From: Candidatus Zhuqueibacterota bacterium | Lineage (GTDB): Bacteria; Zhuqueibacterota; Zhuqueibacteria; Oceanimicrobiales; Oceanimicrobiaceae | Length of the DNA stretch: 64,000 nucleotides | Reading direction: 5' to 3' | NCBI GenBank assembly: GCA_029262055.1 | Contig: JAJDAD010000011.1 | Span: forward strand, 1-64,000 | Part shown: positions 26,984 through 36,319 of the stretch, piece by piece | Numbering within the stretch: position 1 is the first letter of the stretch | Layout: every line of letters begins with the position of its first letter | Position numbers and translations under genes: made by a program | The notes under the pieces: model-generated | Told to the model about the DNA's origin: nothing | Databases searched by the model: none | Seen by the model: the letters and a program-made list of their open reading frames with translations, nothing else

Positions 26984-26985
26984 CT
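26921..26985. repeat. 65-bp dispersed 3'-end element, copy B
   Basis: It aligns base for base in length with 23009-23073. On the minus strand the motif overlaps the stop codon of the OB-fold gene and continues into its 3' side. Confidence 0.7.
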
Positions 26986-27718
26986 AGATATCTTCGACTT
27001 TGGCCGACTCGATGATGACCTCATACGAGTATCCGTGGCCAAAGTCCCGGTTGAGCGCAACCTTACCGACAAACGTCACAACATCACCTACCTGGGCCTT
27101 GTCCTCAGTGGTAATGGTCAGATCGTAGTTGCCGGAATCCTCCGTGCCATCCTGAATGTGAACCCAGTTACGTCCCATAATCGCCGAACTGAATTTGGTG
27201 ACCTTTCCTCTGATCTTGACGATCTTGCCGGCGTATGATTGCTTGTTTGTAAAGAGTTCCGCAACTGAAATCCCATCTTTTGCCAGGTCGATTTTGACTT
27301 TCTGTTCGGTCACGTTCATCTTGTTCCGGCTATGCTCCCCGGATTCACCGCTTTGCGGCGCTGACGGATGTTTGCCGAGTTGTTCTACAAAATGGACGGT
27401 TTCAAAGGTTTTATCGAGATCCTTACTTGTGAAATTCTTCATTTCCAGACTGTTGCTATAAAACAAGGTTTCCCCCTGTTGCATCTGCCTCTTAGTGACC
27501 GCAATCCAATACTCTTTTTCACCCTCCTGTACTTTTGCGTAGGTATAGGCATTGGCCTGCAACACCTCTGCGACCACAACCTTGTGACCCGACACCGTGC
27601 CCTCCTCTGGCGCGCTTTGTGCCGTATTCTGTTCCGCAGTACTTTGGCAGGCCAGCAGCATTGCGCCAGATATAAGAGAGACCACAACTGATGGCATTAG
27701 CATTTTCTTACTTTTCAT
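26984..27718 (-). CDS. OB-fold nucleic-acid-binding-like lipoprotein
   Basis: The 244-residue protein starts at ATG 27718 (AAGGAG upstream); the frame continues 19 codons further but without a ribosome site. A lipoprotein signal ends in AMLLACQS. The first module (VVVAEVLQANAYTYAKVQEGEKEYWIAV, in part) is a known N-terminal unit of such lipoproteins. The second is an OB fold with YAGKIVKIRGKVTKFS and WVHIQDGTED, like tRNA anti-codon or BOF-type OB folds. The ligand is unknown; a periplasmic or outer-membrane location is expected. The C-terminus overlaps the dispersed 65-bp element. Confidence 0.78.
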   Translation of the reverse strand: MKSKKMLMPSVVVSLISGAMLLACQSTAEQNTAQSAPEEGTVSGHKVVVAEVLQANAYTYAKVQEGEKEYWIAVTKRQMQQGETLFYSNSLEMKNFTSKDLDKTFETVHFVEQLGKHPSAPQSGESGEHSRNKMNVTEQKVKIDLAKDGISVAELFTNKQSYAGKIVKIRGKVTKFSSAIMGRNWVHIQDGTEDSGNYDLTITTEDKAQVGDVVTFVGKVALNRDFGHGYSYEVIIESAKVEDI

Positions 27719-27793
27719 GATTCGTGACTCCTTCAAGATACGATTGTTAGCCCCTAGTGATAAACATTTGCTCATGACGACTGTGAGCCGCTA

Positions 27794-29476
27794 TTAGTAA
27801 CCGGCCGCCTGTCCGTCCTTGCGGGATTCGGACGCGCCGTAGTAGACCTTGTTTTCGTGATCAAACATGATGGCCTGATATCCGCCAAAGACGCCGACGC
27901 TCTTGACCATGTTGTGCCCTATTTTGACAAGCTCGCGAATGCTTTCGGAGGAGAATCCGGACTCGAAGCTGACACGTCCACCGGAAGTCATTTGGGAACC
28001 CGTAGGTTGTGAAGAGCCGCCGTGCCGGACCCGGGGCGCGTCACCAGCCTCCTGCAGGCCCATCCCAAAGTCAATTAGATTGATCAGGATCTGCACGTGG
28101 CCCTGCGGTTGCATCGCGCCGCCCATTACGCCAAAACTCAGAAACGGTTTACCCGCTTTTGTGACAAACGCCGGGATGATCGTATGAAAAGGCCGTTTTT
28201 CGGGTGCGTATTGATTGAAGTGTCCATCTTCAAATGTGAATAACGCACCCCGGTTTTGGAGCGGAAACCCGAGCTTGGGCGGCACCATGCCAGAGCCAAA
28301 GCCCCAATACAGACTCTGGATCAGGCTGACCATATTGCCGTCCTTGTCGGCTACGGTCAGGTAGATGGTATCTCCGTGCTCCAAATCGCCGGGAGCGTAG
28401 CGTTTGGCAGCCCGGGAACGATCGATTAACTTTCTCCTCACTGCGGCATATTCCTTCGAAACCAGCTTTGCAACCGGGAGCGCGTTGAAGCCCGGATCGG
28501 CATAATACTTCGCACGATCCTCGTAAGCAAGCTTCTTGGCCTCCACCAGCAGGTGCAGGAATTCACGGCTACCGAAGCCCATCTTCTTTATGTCGAACCC
28601 TTCCAGGATGTTCAAAATCTGCAGGGCAGCGATTCCTTGCCCGTTGGGCGGAAGCTCCCAGACATCATACCCTCTGTAGTTCGACGAAACCGGTTCGACC
28701 CATTCGGACCGGTGCGCAGCCAGATCAGCGACCTGCAGAAAGCCGTCATTTCGCCGCAAAAACAACTCGATCTCTCGCGCAATTTCTCCTTCATAAAAAG
28801 CAACGCGGCCACGTTTGGCCAACAACTCCAAAGTCCTGGCCAGAGCCGGATTGCGGAAAATTTCTCCTTTGGCTGGCGCTTTGCCGCCGGACATGAATAT
28901 CTCGGCAAAACCAGGCATGTCATACAACGATTTGGCGCTGTTACCCCAGTAATGGGCAATGACCTCGGTAACCGGAAAACCGTTGCGGGCATAATATATG
29001 GCTGGCTGCAGGATGGTGGCCATCGGCAGGCTGCCGAATTTCTTATGCAGCTCAAACCAGCCGTCGACGCACCCCGGCACCGAAACGGGCAGGGAGCCGC
29101 GAATCGGTATTTTTTCGATACCGAGATCTCGCATGTGGGCGAGGGTGAGGGATTTCGGCGACCGGCCGCTGGCATTCAGCCCAAACAGTTTTTGATCCTT
29201 AGCGGACCAGACCATGGCAAACAAGTCGCCGCCAATACCACAACTCATCGGCTCGACAACCGTGTTGACCGCATTGGCTGCAATCGCGGCATCAATCGCG
29301 TTGCCGCCTTGTCGCAGAATCTCAAGCGCCGCCTGTGTCGCCAGTGGTTGGCTGGTGCAGGCAATCCCGTTCTGAGCAATAACCTCAGAGCGGGTAGCAA
29401 AACGCCTGCCGGTTACTCTATCTTGTGCCAGGCAGCAGGTACTCAGGAGGACCATCAGCAGGAGTGTTCTCTTCAT
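27794..29476 (-). CDS. ggt: gamma-glutamyltransferase (glutathione hydrolase)
   Basis: This 560-residue protein has a signal peptide (LLLMVLLSTCCLAQ). The N-terminal part shows QGGNAIDAAIAANAV and SCGIGGDLFAMVW, family signatures of the large subunit. The autoprocessing nucleophile is Thr370 in GDTIYLTVAD; the preceding HGD matches other members of this subgroup. FGVMGGAMQPQGHVQ is the small-subunit signature. It cleaves the gamma-glutamyl bond of glutathione and related peptides in the periplasm. It lies 75 bases upstream of the OB-fold lipoprotein on the same strand. Confidence 0.93.
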   Translation of the reverse strand: MKRTLLLMVLLSTCCLAQDRVTGRRFATRSEVIAQNGIACTSQPLATQAALEILRQGGNAIDAAIAANAVNTVVEPMSCGIGGDLFAMVWSAKDQKLFGLNASGRSPKSLTLAHMRDLGIEKIPIRGSLPVSVPGCVDGWFELHKKFGSLPMATILQPAIYYARNGFPVTEVIAHYWGNSAKSLYDMPGFAEIFMSGGKAPAKGEIFRNPALARTLELLAKRGRVAFYEGEIAREIELFLRRNDGFLQVADLAAHRSEWVEPVSSNYRGYDVWELPPNGQGIAALQILNILEGFDIKKMGFGSREFLHLLVEAKKLAYEDRAKYYADPGFNALPVAKLVSKEYAAVRRKLIDRSRAAKRYAPGDLEHGDTIYLTVADKDGNMVSLIQSLYWGFGSGMVPPKLGFPLQNRGALFTFEDGHFNQYAPEKRPFHTIIPAFVTKAGKPFLSFGVMGGAMQPQGHVQILINLIDFGMGLQEAGDAPRVRHGGSSQPTGSQMTSGGRVSFESGFSSESIRELVKIGHNMVKSVGVFGGYQAIMFDHENKVYYGASESRKDGQAAGY

Positions 29477-29584
29477 CTCTTTTCCCCGAAATCAATCTTT
29501 CCATTCTCTCTAAAATCAACAACTCACACTTGTTTCTCAAAACAAAATTCAAAAATCGCAAACTGACGGCAGAGGTGGAAAACC

Positions 29585-29989
29585 CTAAGCCGCCCGTCTC
29601 TGAACCGCACGATTCAGGAGCAGCACCGCCACGCCCAGTAAAGTCACGAATGGACCTTCCCACACCTTCCAATAGAACGGCAATCCTTCCCACCAGTCGA
29701 TTGCCAGCAGGGCCAGGCCAAACACAATCAGCGCGCCGCCCATGTAATTCAGCACATAACGGTGGCGGATGAGATCGAAAGAGAGCACCCAGAACAGACC
29801 TCCGAGCAAGGCGTAAAAAGCTGAGACCGATCTGGCGAGGTAGCCAACCACAGGCTGGTCGGGGAGTTTGCCCATCCCAAGATACGCATGTATCGAGTCC
29901 ATCCATGAATATGGCACTGCCACAAACAAGACAGCAAATAAGGAGGACGTACCGATGATACGCAAAATAAATCTAAGACTGGCCTCCAT
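29585..29989 (-). CDS. conserved four-TM membrane protein, unknown function
   Basis: This 134-residue protein has four hydrophobic helices: FAVLFVAVPYSWMD, SAFYALLGGLFWVLSFDLIR, MGGALIVFGLALLAIDW and FVTLLGVAVLLLNR. The link PDQPVVGYLARS and the charged RHR turn between helices 2 and 3 look conserved-like. I do not recognise a named family. A GAGGA site precedes the ATG. It sits 108 bases upstream of ggt on the same strand, possibly co-transcribed. Confidence 0.7.
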   Translation of the reverse strand: MEASLRFILRIIGTSSLFAVLFVAVPYSWMDSIHAYLGMGKLPDQPVVGYLARSVSAFYALLGGLFWVLSFDLIRHRYVLNYMGGALIVFGLALLAIDWWEGLPFYWKVWEGPFVTLLGVAVLLLNRAVQRRAA

Positions 29990-30199
29990 ATCTTCCTCAG
30001 AATGCCGAAATGCATCCCTCCGTTTTGGTGAAGCACAACGCGAATTGCAGCAGCAGTCTGCTCAACCCTGCGCCCTTGTTCCGACGCCGTTGCCCCCATC
30101 AGTAAGATGGCAACGCAAGGTAGGGACTTTCCCTGATGGAGTCAAGGCAAGAGCGCAGGAAGGCGCTTGTCCCGCCCCTCGCGGAGCATTTGATCCGCT

Positions 30200-33100
30200 T
30201 TAGCGCAGTGTCTGCCACCGTCGTTCTAGCTGGTTCAGAGTTTCCTCCAAAGCCTGCACCGCACTCATTGCCTGTTCCGTCGGCCTCACATCTGCACCCT
30301 GCAGGAGATTTAGGAGAAAAAGAAACTTGTTCTGCAAACCGACAACAGTCTCCTGGTCTCCTGCCACTGCGGAGATGCTGCCGTACAGAATGTCCGGGGT
30401 CTCAGGCATGCCGGAGCCGCGCAGGACAAGGAGAGCGCTGCGGGTGTCTCCATTTAAACCCCGGTCCGCCAGCAGAGCGTCGATCTTGTCCCGGATGCTC
30501 TGTGCCGCCACATAGCCGGAGTAACAGGTCATTGAATTGTCCGTCTGTAATTGCAAATCAGCAGGGCTGACAGCTGCGCGCGGATCGAGACGGACTTTCA
30601 TTTGGCGTTCGTAAGTGGCTCCGTCGACTGTCAGCCTGACGGTGTAGTCGCCGGGATGAGCGAAGGGTCCGTGCGGCCCGCTTGGCGTCTTGCGATAGAC
30701 GGCAGCAATCGAGAACTGCTTTTGCGCACCGCGCGGAGGCTCATAACGCAGATCCCAAACAAAGCGATGGTGCCCAGCGCTCGTTGCCAGGCGCTGGTCA
30801 GGCCGAATCCAGTACACCGGGTGTGGGAGCAGTGTCGAATCCACGGCCGCCGGTTCATCCTTGCTGGAGAACGTCCGCACCAGATTGCCCGACGCGTCCA
30901 GGACCGCAAGCGAAACCTCGCCGGCTGGCCTGGCGAGCGCGTAGTCGATAACAGCTCCGTCCGGAGGGTTTTGCCCGGTTGGTTCCTCCGGTGGCAGCGG
31001 TGTGTCGGAAAACATATTCCAGCGCACGCGCGTAGCAGTTGGTGGTTCATAGAGATAGGTTTGCGCGGCCGCCGCTGGCCCGGTTTCCCGCAGCGGCCCC
31101 ATGTTGTCCAGGACCCAAATGGAACGCCCGTGCGTTCCGACGACCAGGTCGTTCTCGTGGACCACAAGGTCGCGAATAGAAGAAGCCGGCATATTCAGTC
31201 GAAGCGATTGCCAGTTTGAGCCGGCGTCACTTGAGAAGTAAACTTCGCGCTCAGTTCCGGCAAACAGGAGACCGGCCTGTTGCGGATCTTCGCGCACGAC
31301 GTTGACCGGTCCGCTGGCCGGCAGCCCGTTCACCACTCGCTGCCAGCTCGCACCACCGTCCCGGGTCCGGTAAATATGGGGCCGCATATCATCGCGCCGA
31401 ATGGCGTTGATAGCGAGATACGCGGTGTTGGCATCAGCGTGTCCCGCATCGATCTGCGAGACTTTGTCCCAGGCGCGCAGACCGGCAGGCGTCACGTCGC
31501 TCCATGTCAGACCACCATCCCGGGTCACGTGTACCAGGCCATCGTCTGTGCCCGCCCAGATCGTGTTCACGTCCAGCGGCGAGGGCGCAACTGCATAAAT
31601 GACGCCGCGCCGCGGCATGTTGGCCAACTCAGGTGTGCGAAAATCACCGATACTTTCGGGCACCTCGGGCTGTGTGCGGGAAAGGTCCGGACTGATGACC
31701 TGCCAACTGCGGCCGCCGCTGGTTGTTTTCCACAGGACATTGGTTGCGAACAGCAGCGTGGTCGGATCCGCCGGATGGAAGAGCAGCGGCATGGTGCGCA
31801 GGATGCGGTACTGTCCTGAGCGCAGCGCCTCGGGCGCCACATTTTGAGTTTGTCCGGTCTTCTTGCTGAAGCGAACCACGCGCCCACCATAGACGATGTC
31901 CGGGTCCAGGGGATCGGGTGCGACGTATGCGTACTCGTCCGCGCCGACGCCAATCCAGTCGCGGAACGAAATCTGGCCACCGTTGCCGCGACTTGCGATG
32001 CCGATGGCGCCGCTTTCCTGCTGGCCACCGTAGATCCAGTATGGGAACTGGTTATCGGTCGTCACGTGGTAAAGCTGAGCGGTGGGTTGATTGTACCAGG
32101 AACTCCAGGTTCGACCTTCGTTGACCGTGATCGCCGCCCCCTGGTCCGTGGCAAACAGCATGATTTCCGGATGAAAAGGGTTTATCCAGATACGGTGGTA
32201 ATCATCGCCGCCGGGCGCACCTTTGATCGACATCCAGGTCTCGCCGCCGTCGTCCGACCGGTAAGAAGCGATGTTGCCCACGAAAACAACGTCCGGGTTT
32301 TTAGGGTGAACGCGGATTTCGCCGAAGTCGCCGCCGCGTCCCCAGAGGCGGTGGTCGGTGTGGAGCAAATGCCAGCTCTCACCGGCATCGTCACTACGAT
32401 AAATACCGCCATTTTCCGTAGCGTCGACCGTGGCGTACATCCGGTTTGAGTTGCTCGGCGCAATGCCAACGCCGATGCGCCCGAGACCTTGCGCCCCCGT
32501 GGGCAAACCTTCGGTCAAACGGCGCCAGTTGGAACCACCGTCCGTAGATTTATAAAGACCGCTGTTTTGACCGGAAAAGCGGGCATTCTCCCACGGCCCC
32601 TCGCGGTGTTCCCAAAGATCGGCGAACAGAATTTCCGGATTATTGGGATCAAACTCGACTTGAATGGCGCCGGTATTGTGATCGATGTAGAGGACTTTTT
32701 CCCAGGATTGGCCGCCGTCCCGTGTGCGGAAAACGCCACGCTCTGCGTTGGGCCCGTACGGGTGGCCGAGCCCTGCCACAAAAACGATATCGGGGTCGTC
32801 CGGGTGTACGATCATGCGGCCGACTTGCTGTACATCCTGTAAACCGATGTGAGTCCAGGTCGCGCCGCTATCGATGGATTTGAAGATGCCGTCGCCGATG
32901 CCGAGATCAGGACGATGCAGGCCTTCGCCAGTGCCGACGTAGATGACCTCGGGCCGGGAAGGTGATACCGCAATGTCTCCGACAGAACCGGTAGGAGCGT
33001 CGTCGAAGATCGGCCGCCAGGTCCGGCCGTAGTCATCCGTTTTCCAAACGCCGCCATTGTTGATACCGATAAAAAATACATTTGGCTGCGACGGAATCCC

Positions 33101-33268
33101 AACCGCGCCCACCGTTCTGCTCGCCCGGAATGGGCCCAGTAAACGGTAGCGCAACTCCTGGTACTGAATCGCGTCGACGGGTTGTGCCCCTGCTGGCGCA
33201 GCCAACAATAAGAGTACGCCGATAAGCTGCAGCCTTAAAGCAAGTCTGATCGTTGTGCGCATGCGCAT
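30200..33268 (-). CDS. secreted BNR/sortilin-like beta-propeller protein
   Basis: The 1022-residue protein starts at ATG 33268, with GGAG nine bases upstream, and a signal peptide (RLQLIGVLLLLAAPAGAQ). At least ten Asp-box motifs (S/T-x-D-x-G-x-T/S-W) are visible, such as TDDYGRTW, TRDGGQSW, STDGGSNW, SDDGGETW and TRDGGASW. This gives two stacked propellers like the VPS10/sialidase-like group. The C-terminal third (about 760-1022) is a beta-rich region and a helical tail without a known catalytic motif. No sialidase RIP motif was found, so enzymatic activity is not supported. It is probably an exported binding protein or a glycoside-hydrolase-like relic. Confidence 0.8.
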   Translation of the reverse strand: MRMRTTIRLALRLQLIGVLLLLAAPAGAQPVDAIQYQELRYRLLGPFRASRTVGAVGIPSQPNVFFIGINNGGVWKTDDYGRTWRPIFDDAPTGSVGDIAVSPSRPEVIYVGTGEGLHRPDLGIGDGIFKSIDSGATWTHIGLQDVQQVGRMIVHPDDPDIVFVAGLGHPYGPNAERGVFRTRDGGQSWEKVLYIDHNTGAIQVEFDPNNPEILFADLWEHREGPWENARFSGQNSGLYKSTDGGSNWRRLTEGLPTGAQGLGRIGVGIAPSNSNRMYATVDATENGGIYRSDDAGESWHLLHTDHRLWGRGGDFGEIRVHPKNPDVVFVGNIASYRSDDGGETWMSIKGAPGGDDYHRIWINPFHPEIMLFATDQGAAITVNEGRTWSSWYNQPTAQLYHVTTDNQFPYWIYGGQQESGAIGIASRGNGGQISFRDWIGVGADEYAYVAPDPLDPDIVYGGRVVRFSKKTGQTQNVAPEALRSGQYRILRTMPLLFHPADPTTLLFATNVLWKTTSGGRSWQVISPDLSRTQPEVPESIGDFRTPELANMPRRGVIYAVAPSPLDVNTIWAGTDDGLVHVTRDGGLTWSDVTPAGLRAWDKVSQIDAGHADANTAYLAINAIRRDDMRPHIYRTRDGGASWQRVVNGLPASGPVNVVREDPQQAGLLFAGTEREVYFSSDAGSNWQSLRLNMPASSIRDLVVHENDLVVGTHGRSIWVLDNMGPLRETGPAAAAQTYLYEPPTATRVRWNMFSDTPLPPEEPTGQNPPDGAVIDYALARPAGEVSLAVLDASGNLVRTFSSKDEPAAVDSTLLPHPVYWIRPDQRLATSAGHHRFVWDLRYEPPRGAQKQFSIAAVYRKTPSGPHGPFAHPGDYTVRLTVDGATYERQMKVRLDPRAAVSPADLQLQTDNSMTCYSGYVAAQSIRDKIDALLADRGLNGDTRSALLVLRGSGMPETPDILYGSISAVAGDQETVVGLQNKFLFLLNLLQGADVRPTEQAMSAVQALEETLNQLERRWQTLR

Positions 33269-33332
33269 ATTCGTCCACTCCGATTTTTGATGAGAATGGT
33301 GCATACCGCAGGCCCGTTGCCTGCGCGCGGCT

Positions 33333-33794
33333 TCATATATCGAATTGTGACAGATGATGATCGAGGTGCTTATATCCAATCCAACCCTTTTCCGCAAGCG
33401 TCATCTTTCCGAACAAAGGGTGCTTCGTTTGTAGCGCCTCCTGTTGCTCTTGGTTTACAAAAAAGTCGAGAGCAGCGAGCAGGTGTTTTTTTTCTTCATC
33501 AAAATTTCGGTCGGTTGTTTGCTTAAACTGGGAATGGGTTTGCGCGTTCTTCGGATATGGCTTGTCACCGACTACCATCTTGCGGATCATACCCCGCATC
33601 AGCTTGACCAAAAGCGGGGTGTTCTGCAATTCTTTGCCGTTGGTAATCTCCTGTACTTCCGCGCAATGGGCGAGCATTTGTCCGGAAGTCATTTTCCCCC
33701 ATTGTGGCCGGCTGTCAGCCGTTAGCTTGTCGATTCTGGCCAGACAAGCCTGGTAATCAGCGGGTGTGTAAAGGCTCTTCTTTTCCCCTGGCAT
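33333..33794 (-). CDS. DUF1569 protein (DinB-like helical bundle)
   Basis: This 153-residue protein carries WGKMTSGQMLAHCAEVQE, the signature of DUF1569, and ends with a GYKHLDHHLSQF helix that supplies the remaining His residues. The family is structurally related to DinB. Function is unknown. A strong ribosome site (GGAGGA) precedes the ATG. It is 64 bases upstream of the propeller protein on the same strand and may be co-transcribed with it. Confidence 0.82.
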   Translation of the reverse strand: MPGEKKSLYTPADYQACLARIDKLTADSRPQWGKMTSGQMLAHCAEVQEITNGKELQNTPLLVKLMRGMIRKMVVGDKPYPKNAQTHSQFKQTTDRNFDEEKKHLLAALDFFVNQEQQEALQTKHPLFGKMTLAEKGWIGYKHLDHHLSQFDI

Positions 33795-34244
33795 TGAGTC
33801 CTCCTTCCGTTTGTTTTCTTCATCTCGCTGTTTGTCATCCGGGCTGCTGTGACTTTACCGTTTCACTATTATCAATTTCTTGCCCATGTTCAGTTACATA
33901 TTCGGACCACTCATAAAACAGACGGTCAAAAATAAGAAAGCCGGGATAAAAAGTAAAGCCCGGGCAGTGTTCTGAGACGGCGTGAAAACCTTTAAGATTA
34001 TGATTATATTGAACGTATTTTGATATTGGCTTGTCTTTTCGGATCTAGCTTACTATCTTTTTTCTATTCAAGCAATAACGTGGAAGCATCATGAGAGCTT
34101 ACACTACCGGTACCGACCGGACGCAGGCCATCCTGCTGCCGATGATTCCCAAGGCAACAGGGTCGGTTTGGTAAAACAGTAATTTGAACTGCGCTTCGCT
34201 TCTGCATGCATCGTAAATGGAAGCCCACAACAAAGGAGGAAACG
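33795..34244. other. divergent intergenic region
   Basis: This 450-base gap separates the DUF1569 gene (minus) from the DinB gene (plus) and should hold both promoters. A 27-codon frame at 34091-34174 starting MRAYTTGTDRTQAILLP recalls the N-terminus of IS1182-like transposases, but it is too short to call. Confidence 0.4.
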
Positions 34245-34715
34245 ATGAGTCCGGATATACTGCACTATCTTTTCGGTGTCAACCACTACGCCGCCAAAGT
34301 GAACCTCGAAGACATCACGCAGGAAGAGAGTCTGCGCCAGCCGGCCAGTGGCGGTCATTGTATGAACTGGGTCTTCGGGCACATCGTGGCGTCGCGCAAC
34401 AGTATCTTTGAGCTCCTGGATCAGCCTCCGGTTTGGACCGCCGAGCAAGTGGAGCCGTACAGGAGAGGGACAATCTATACGCCACAGCCCGCCGGACTGC
34501 GCGAGCTGCTGAGCATCCGAGATGACTTTGACCGCTCGCAGGAAATACTTGCAGCAGCGCTGCAAAATCTAACGGTTGAGCAGTTTGAGAGAAGAATAGA
34601 CGAAAAAAAGAGTCTCGGGCAGAGCCTGGCCTTTCTGCAATTTCACGAAGGGTACCATATCGGGCAACTGGGATTGTTGCGCAGGATAGTGGGAAAGGAT
34701 GGCGTGATCAAGTAG
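34245..34715 (+). CDS. DinB-family protein
   Basis: The 156-residue protein starts at ATG 34245 because AAAGGAGG lies just upstream; the frame opens 13 codons earlier without one. Metal ligands are expected from FGHIVASRN (His near residue 46) and FHEGYHIGQLGLLRR near the C-terminus. It is most like DinB/YfiT thiol-transferase-fold proteins. The substrate is unknown. It is followed after about 160 bases by a small secreted protein on the same strand. Confidence 0.83.
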   Translation: MSPDILHYLFGVNHYAAKVNLEDITQEESLRQPASGGHCMNWVFGHIVASRNSIFELLDQPPVWTAEQVEPYRRGTIYTPQPAGLRELLSIRDDFDRSQEILAAALQNLTVEQFERRIDEKKSLGQSLAFLQFHEGYHIGQLGLLRRIVGKDGVIK

Positions 34716-34873
34716 CTAAGCCCTGCGGCACGGCACCCTACTCAGGTATCCACGTGGTGTGCAGAGTAACTGCAGTGCTCAGTCACAACTCTGATTCAGC
34801 TTGCTGTTGCCCACGCTTTTCCTAAATTAGCGGGACACACATCAGTTTGCCACAGAAAAGGAGAAATAACAAC

Positions 34874-35404
34874 ATGAGCCGGACCAAAGCCAGCAGCCTC
34901 TCACTGTTCTTAAGTACTCTATTCGTGCTGGCCGCAGCCGGGCCGGGCATGACCCAGCCGGGTAAGACCAGCACCATGCCGGAACTGGGGCAGGCGTTCC
35001 TGGGCGAATGGGTCGGCACCGGCACAACGCCTGACGGAGAATCATTTACTTCATCCCTGAGCTTTCGCTGGATTCTGGATGATAACTTCCTGGAGGTGAC
35101 GAACCATGTGCAAAACCAGAACCGGAAGCGGCATCATTTTGCATCGACGACCTACGCCTGGCAACCCGTCTTGGGCAAGCTGGTCTTCTGGTCGTTTGAC
35201 CGGGATGGGACCATCAACGAAGGGATCGCTGAACTGGATGGTCAGGAGCTCAGACACGAATGGCGGTCTTTCAGCAAAGGCGGGGAAATCCTCGACTGGC
35301 GTTCGGTGTTGACCAAACAGGACGACAGTCATGCCACCTTCCGGGTCATCGACAGCCACGGCGTTGAGCTGGTCGCGATCAAGTACCGGCGAGAGAGCCA
35401 GTGA
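34874..35404 (+). CDS. secreted lipocalin-like/DUF1579-type small protein
   Basis: The 176-residue protein starts at ATG 34874 (AAAAGGAG upstream). A signal peptide (SLSLFLSTLFVLAAAGPGMTQ) precedes an all-beta domain with LGEWVGTGTTPDGE, LSFRWILDDNFLEV and LVFWSFDRDGTINEG. Such patterns are seen in DUF1579-like lipocalin folds that bind small hydrophobic ligands. The ligand is unknown. It ends 5 bases before the convergent stop of the folate enzyme. Confidence 0.65.
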   Translation: MSRTKASSLSLFLSTLFVLAAAGPGMTQPGKTSTMPELGQAFLGEWVGTGTTPDGESFTSSLSFRWILDDNFLEVTNHVQNQNRKRHHFASTTYAWQPVLGKLVFWSFDRDGTINEGIAELDGQELRHEWRSFSKGGEILDWRSVLTKQDDSHATFRVIDSHGVELVAIKYRRESQ

Positions 35405-35409
35405 GAGGG

Positions 35410-36012
35410 TCAGCCCTGCGCTTGCCGCCGGCCGGTGTCAAACCGCAAGACGCGCGCCTCGGTCACGATCACATCCATGACTTCATCCTCCGGTCGGCGC
35501 GGTAAGCGCTCGATTACCTGAAAGTCATACGCCAGCGCAACACGAAATGCCGGCGTTTGGCGCAGGAACCCATCATAGTAGCCGCCACCATATCCTAAAC
35601 GATGGCCCGATAGATCGAACCCGACTCCGGGCACCAGGACCAGATCTAAGCAGCTCAGGATGTCGTTCTCTATCGCTTCGGTTTGGGGCTCCGGAATGCC
35701 AAACGCTCCCGGCCGCAAGTCAGCGACATCGGCGAGCCTGTGGTGTTCGAGCACGCGCCTGTCCAGATTCACCCTCGGAACAACAACTTCCAGGTCTGCC
35801 GCCAACAGATCCGTGATCAGCCCCAACGTCCGCACTTCATTGCGCCAGGATGCGTAAGTATGAATGGAGTGAGCGCGGCTAAACTCGGGCAGGTTTTTGA
35901 GCCGGTCCAGGACTGTGGCGCTCTTCTGCTCTACCTGGGAAGGGGATAGGCTCTCGCGTTGTTCTTTGAGGCGGGCGCGCAGGGTGTTTTTTCGCCGGAC
36001 GACATCATTCAT
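35410..36012 (-). CDS. 5-formyltetrahydrofolate cyclo-ligase
   Basis: The 200-residue protein uses ATG 36012, which overlaps the end of the L7Ae gene by 8 bases; an upstream ATG at 36054 would overlap much more. The family motif GYGGGYYDGFL near residue 150 forms the ATP site, and RRKNTLRARLKEQRESLS is typical of the N-terminus. It converts 5-formyl-THF to 5,10-methenyl-THF with ATP. It is the last gene of the macro-ylxR-L7Ae operon. Confidence 0.92.
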   Translation of the reverse strand: MNDVVRRKNTLRARLKEQRESLSPSQVEQKSATVLDRLKNLPEFSRAHSIHTYASWRNEVRTLGLITDLLAADLEVVVPRVNLDRRVLEHHRLADVADLRPGAFGIPEPQTEAIENDILSCLDLVLVPGVGFDLSGHRLGYGGGYYDGFLRQTPAFRVALAYDFQVIERLPRRPEDEVMDVIVTEARVLRFDTGRRQAQG

Positions 36013-36319
36013 TTGCGCGAGCTGCTCTCCGCAATGATACCGCGAAACCGGCATCGTTAACCCCTATTATCCCAACTTCATTCCTGCCCAGTCTCTGTCC
36101 GAGGGTATCCTTTGTACTCAGAGATAACACGGGTATCCGTTTTTTTCTTGCTGCCTCAGTTATTTTTTTGGCGGCATTGGGGGAAAGGTCTTCGGCCAAA
36201 ATAACGAGTTGCGTTTCCCTGTATTTGATAGTCTTCACGGTGGCCGTCATGCCGATCGAAAGCAGGCGAGCGCGGTTAGCCAGCCCCAGTAATCCAAGAG
36301 CCAGATCGGGTTTGCTCAA
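36005..36319 (-). CDS. L7Ae/L30e-family RNA-binding protein (YlxQ-like)
   Basis: The 104-residue protein starts with TTG at 36319, immediately after the YlxR stop. It has the L7Ae fold pattern: LGLANRARLLSIGMTATVKTI, LVILAEDLSPNAAKKI, RIPVLSLSTKDTLGQRLGR and GIIGVNDAGFA. In many bacteria this gene follows ylxR in the nusA-infB operon and binds structured RNA. Here nusA and infB are absent from the neighbourhood. Confidence 0.88.
   Translation of the reverse strand: MSKPDLALGLLGLANRARLLSIGMTATVKTIKYRETQLVILAEDLSPNAAKKITEAARKKRIPVLSLSTKDTLGQRLGRNEVGIIGVNDAGFAVSLRRAARANE

Noticed and set aside
28553-29566. 337-codon plus-strand frame opposite ggt
   Set aside because: Antisense shadow of a clearly recognised enzyme.
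33269-33397. 43-codon upstream extension of the BNR propeller protein
   Set aside because: It overlaps the DUF1569 gene and precedes the signal peptide; ATG 33268 has a GGAG site.
34104-34565. 153-codon minus-strand frame over the second DinB gene
   Set aside because: Antisense to a gene with a strong ribosome site and metal-binding motifs.
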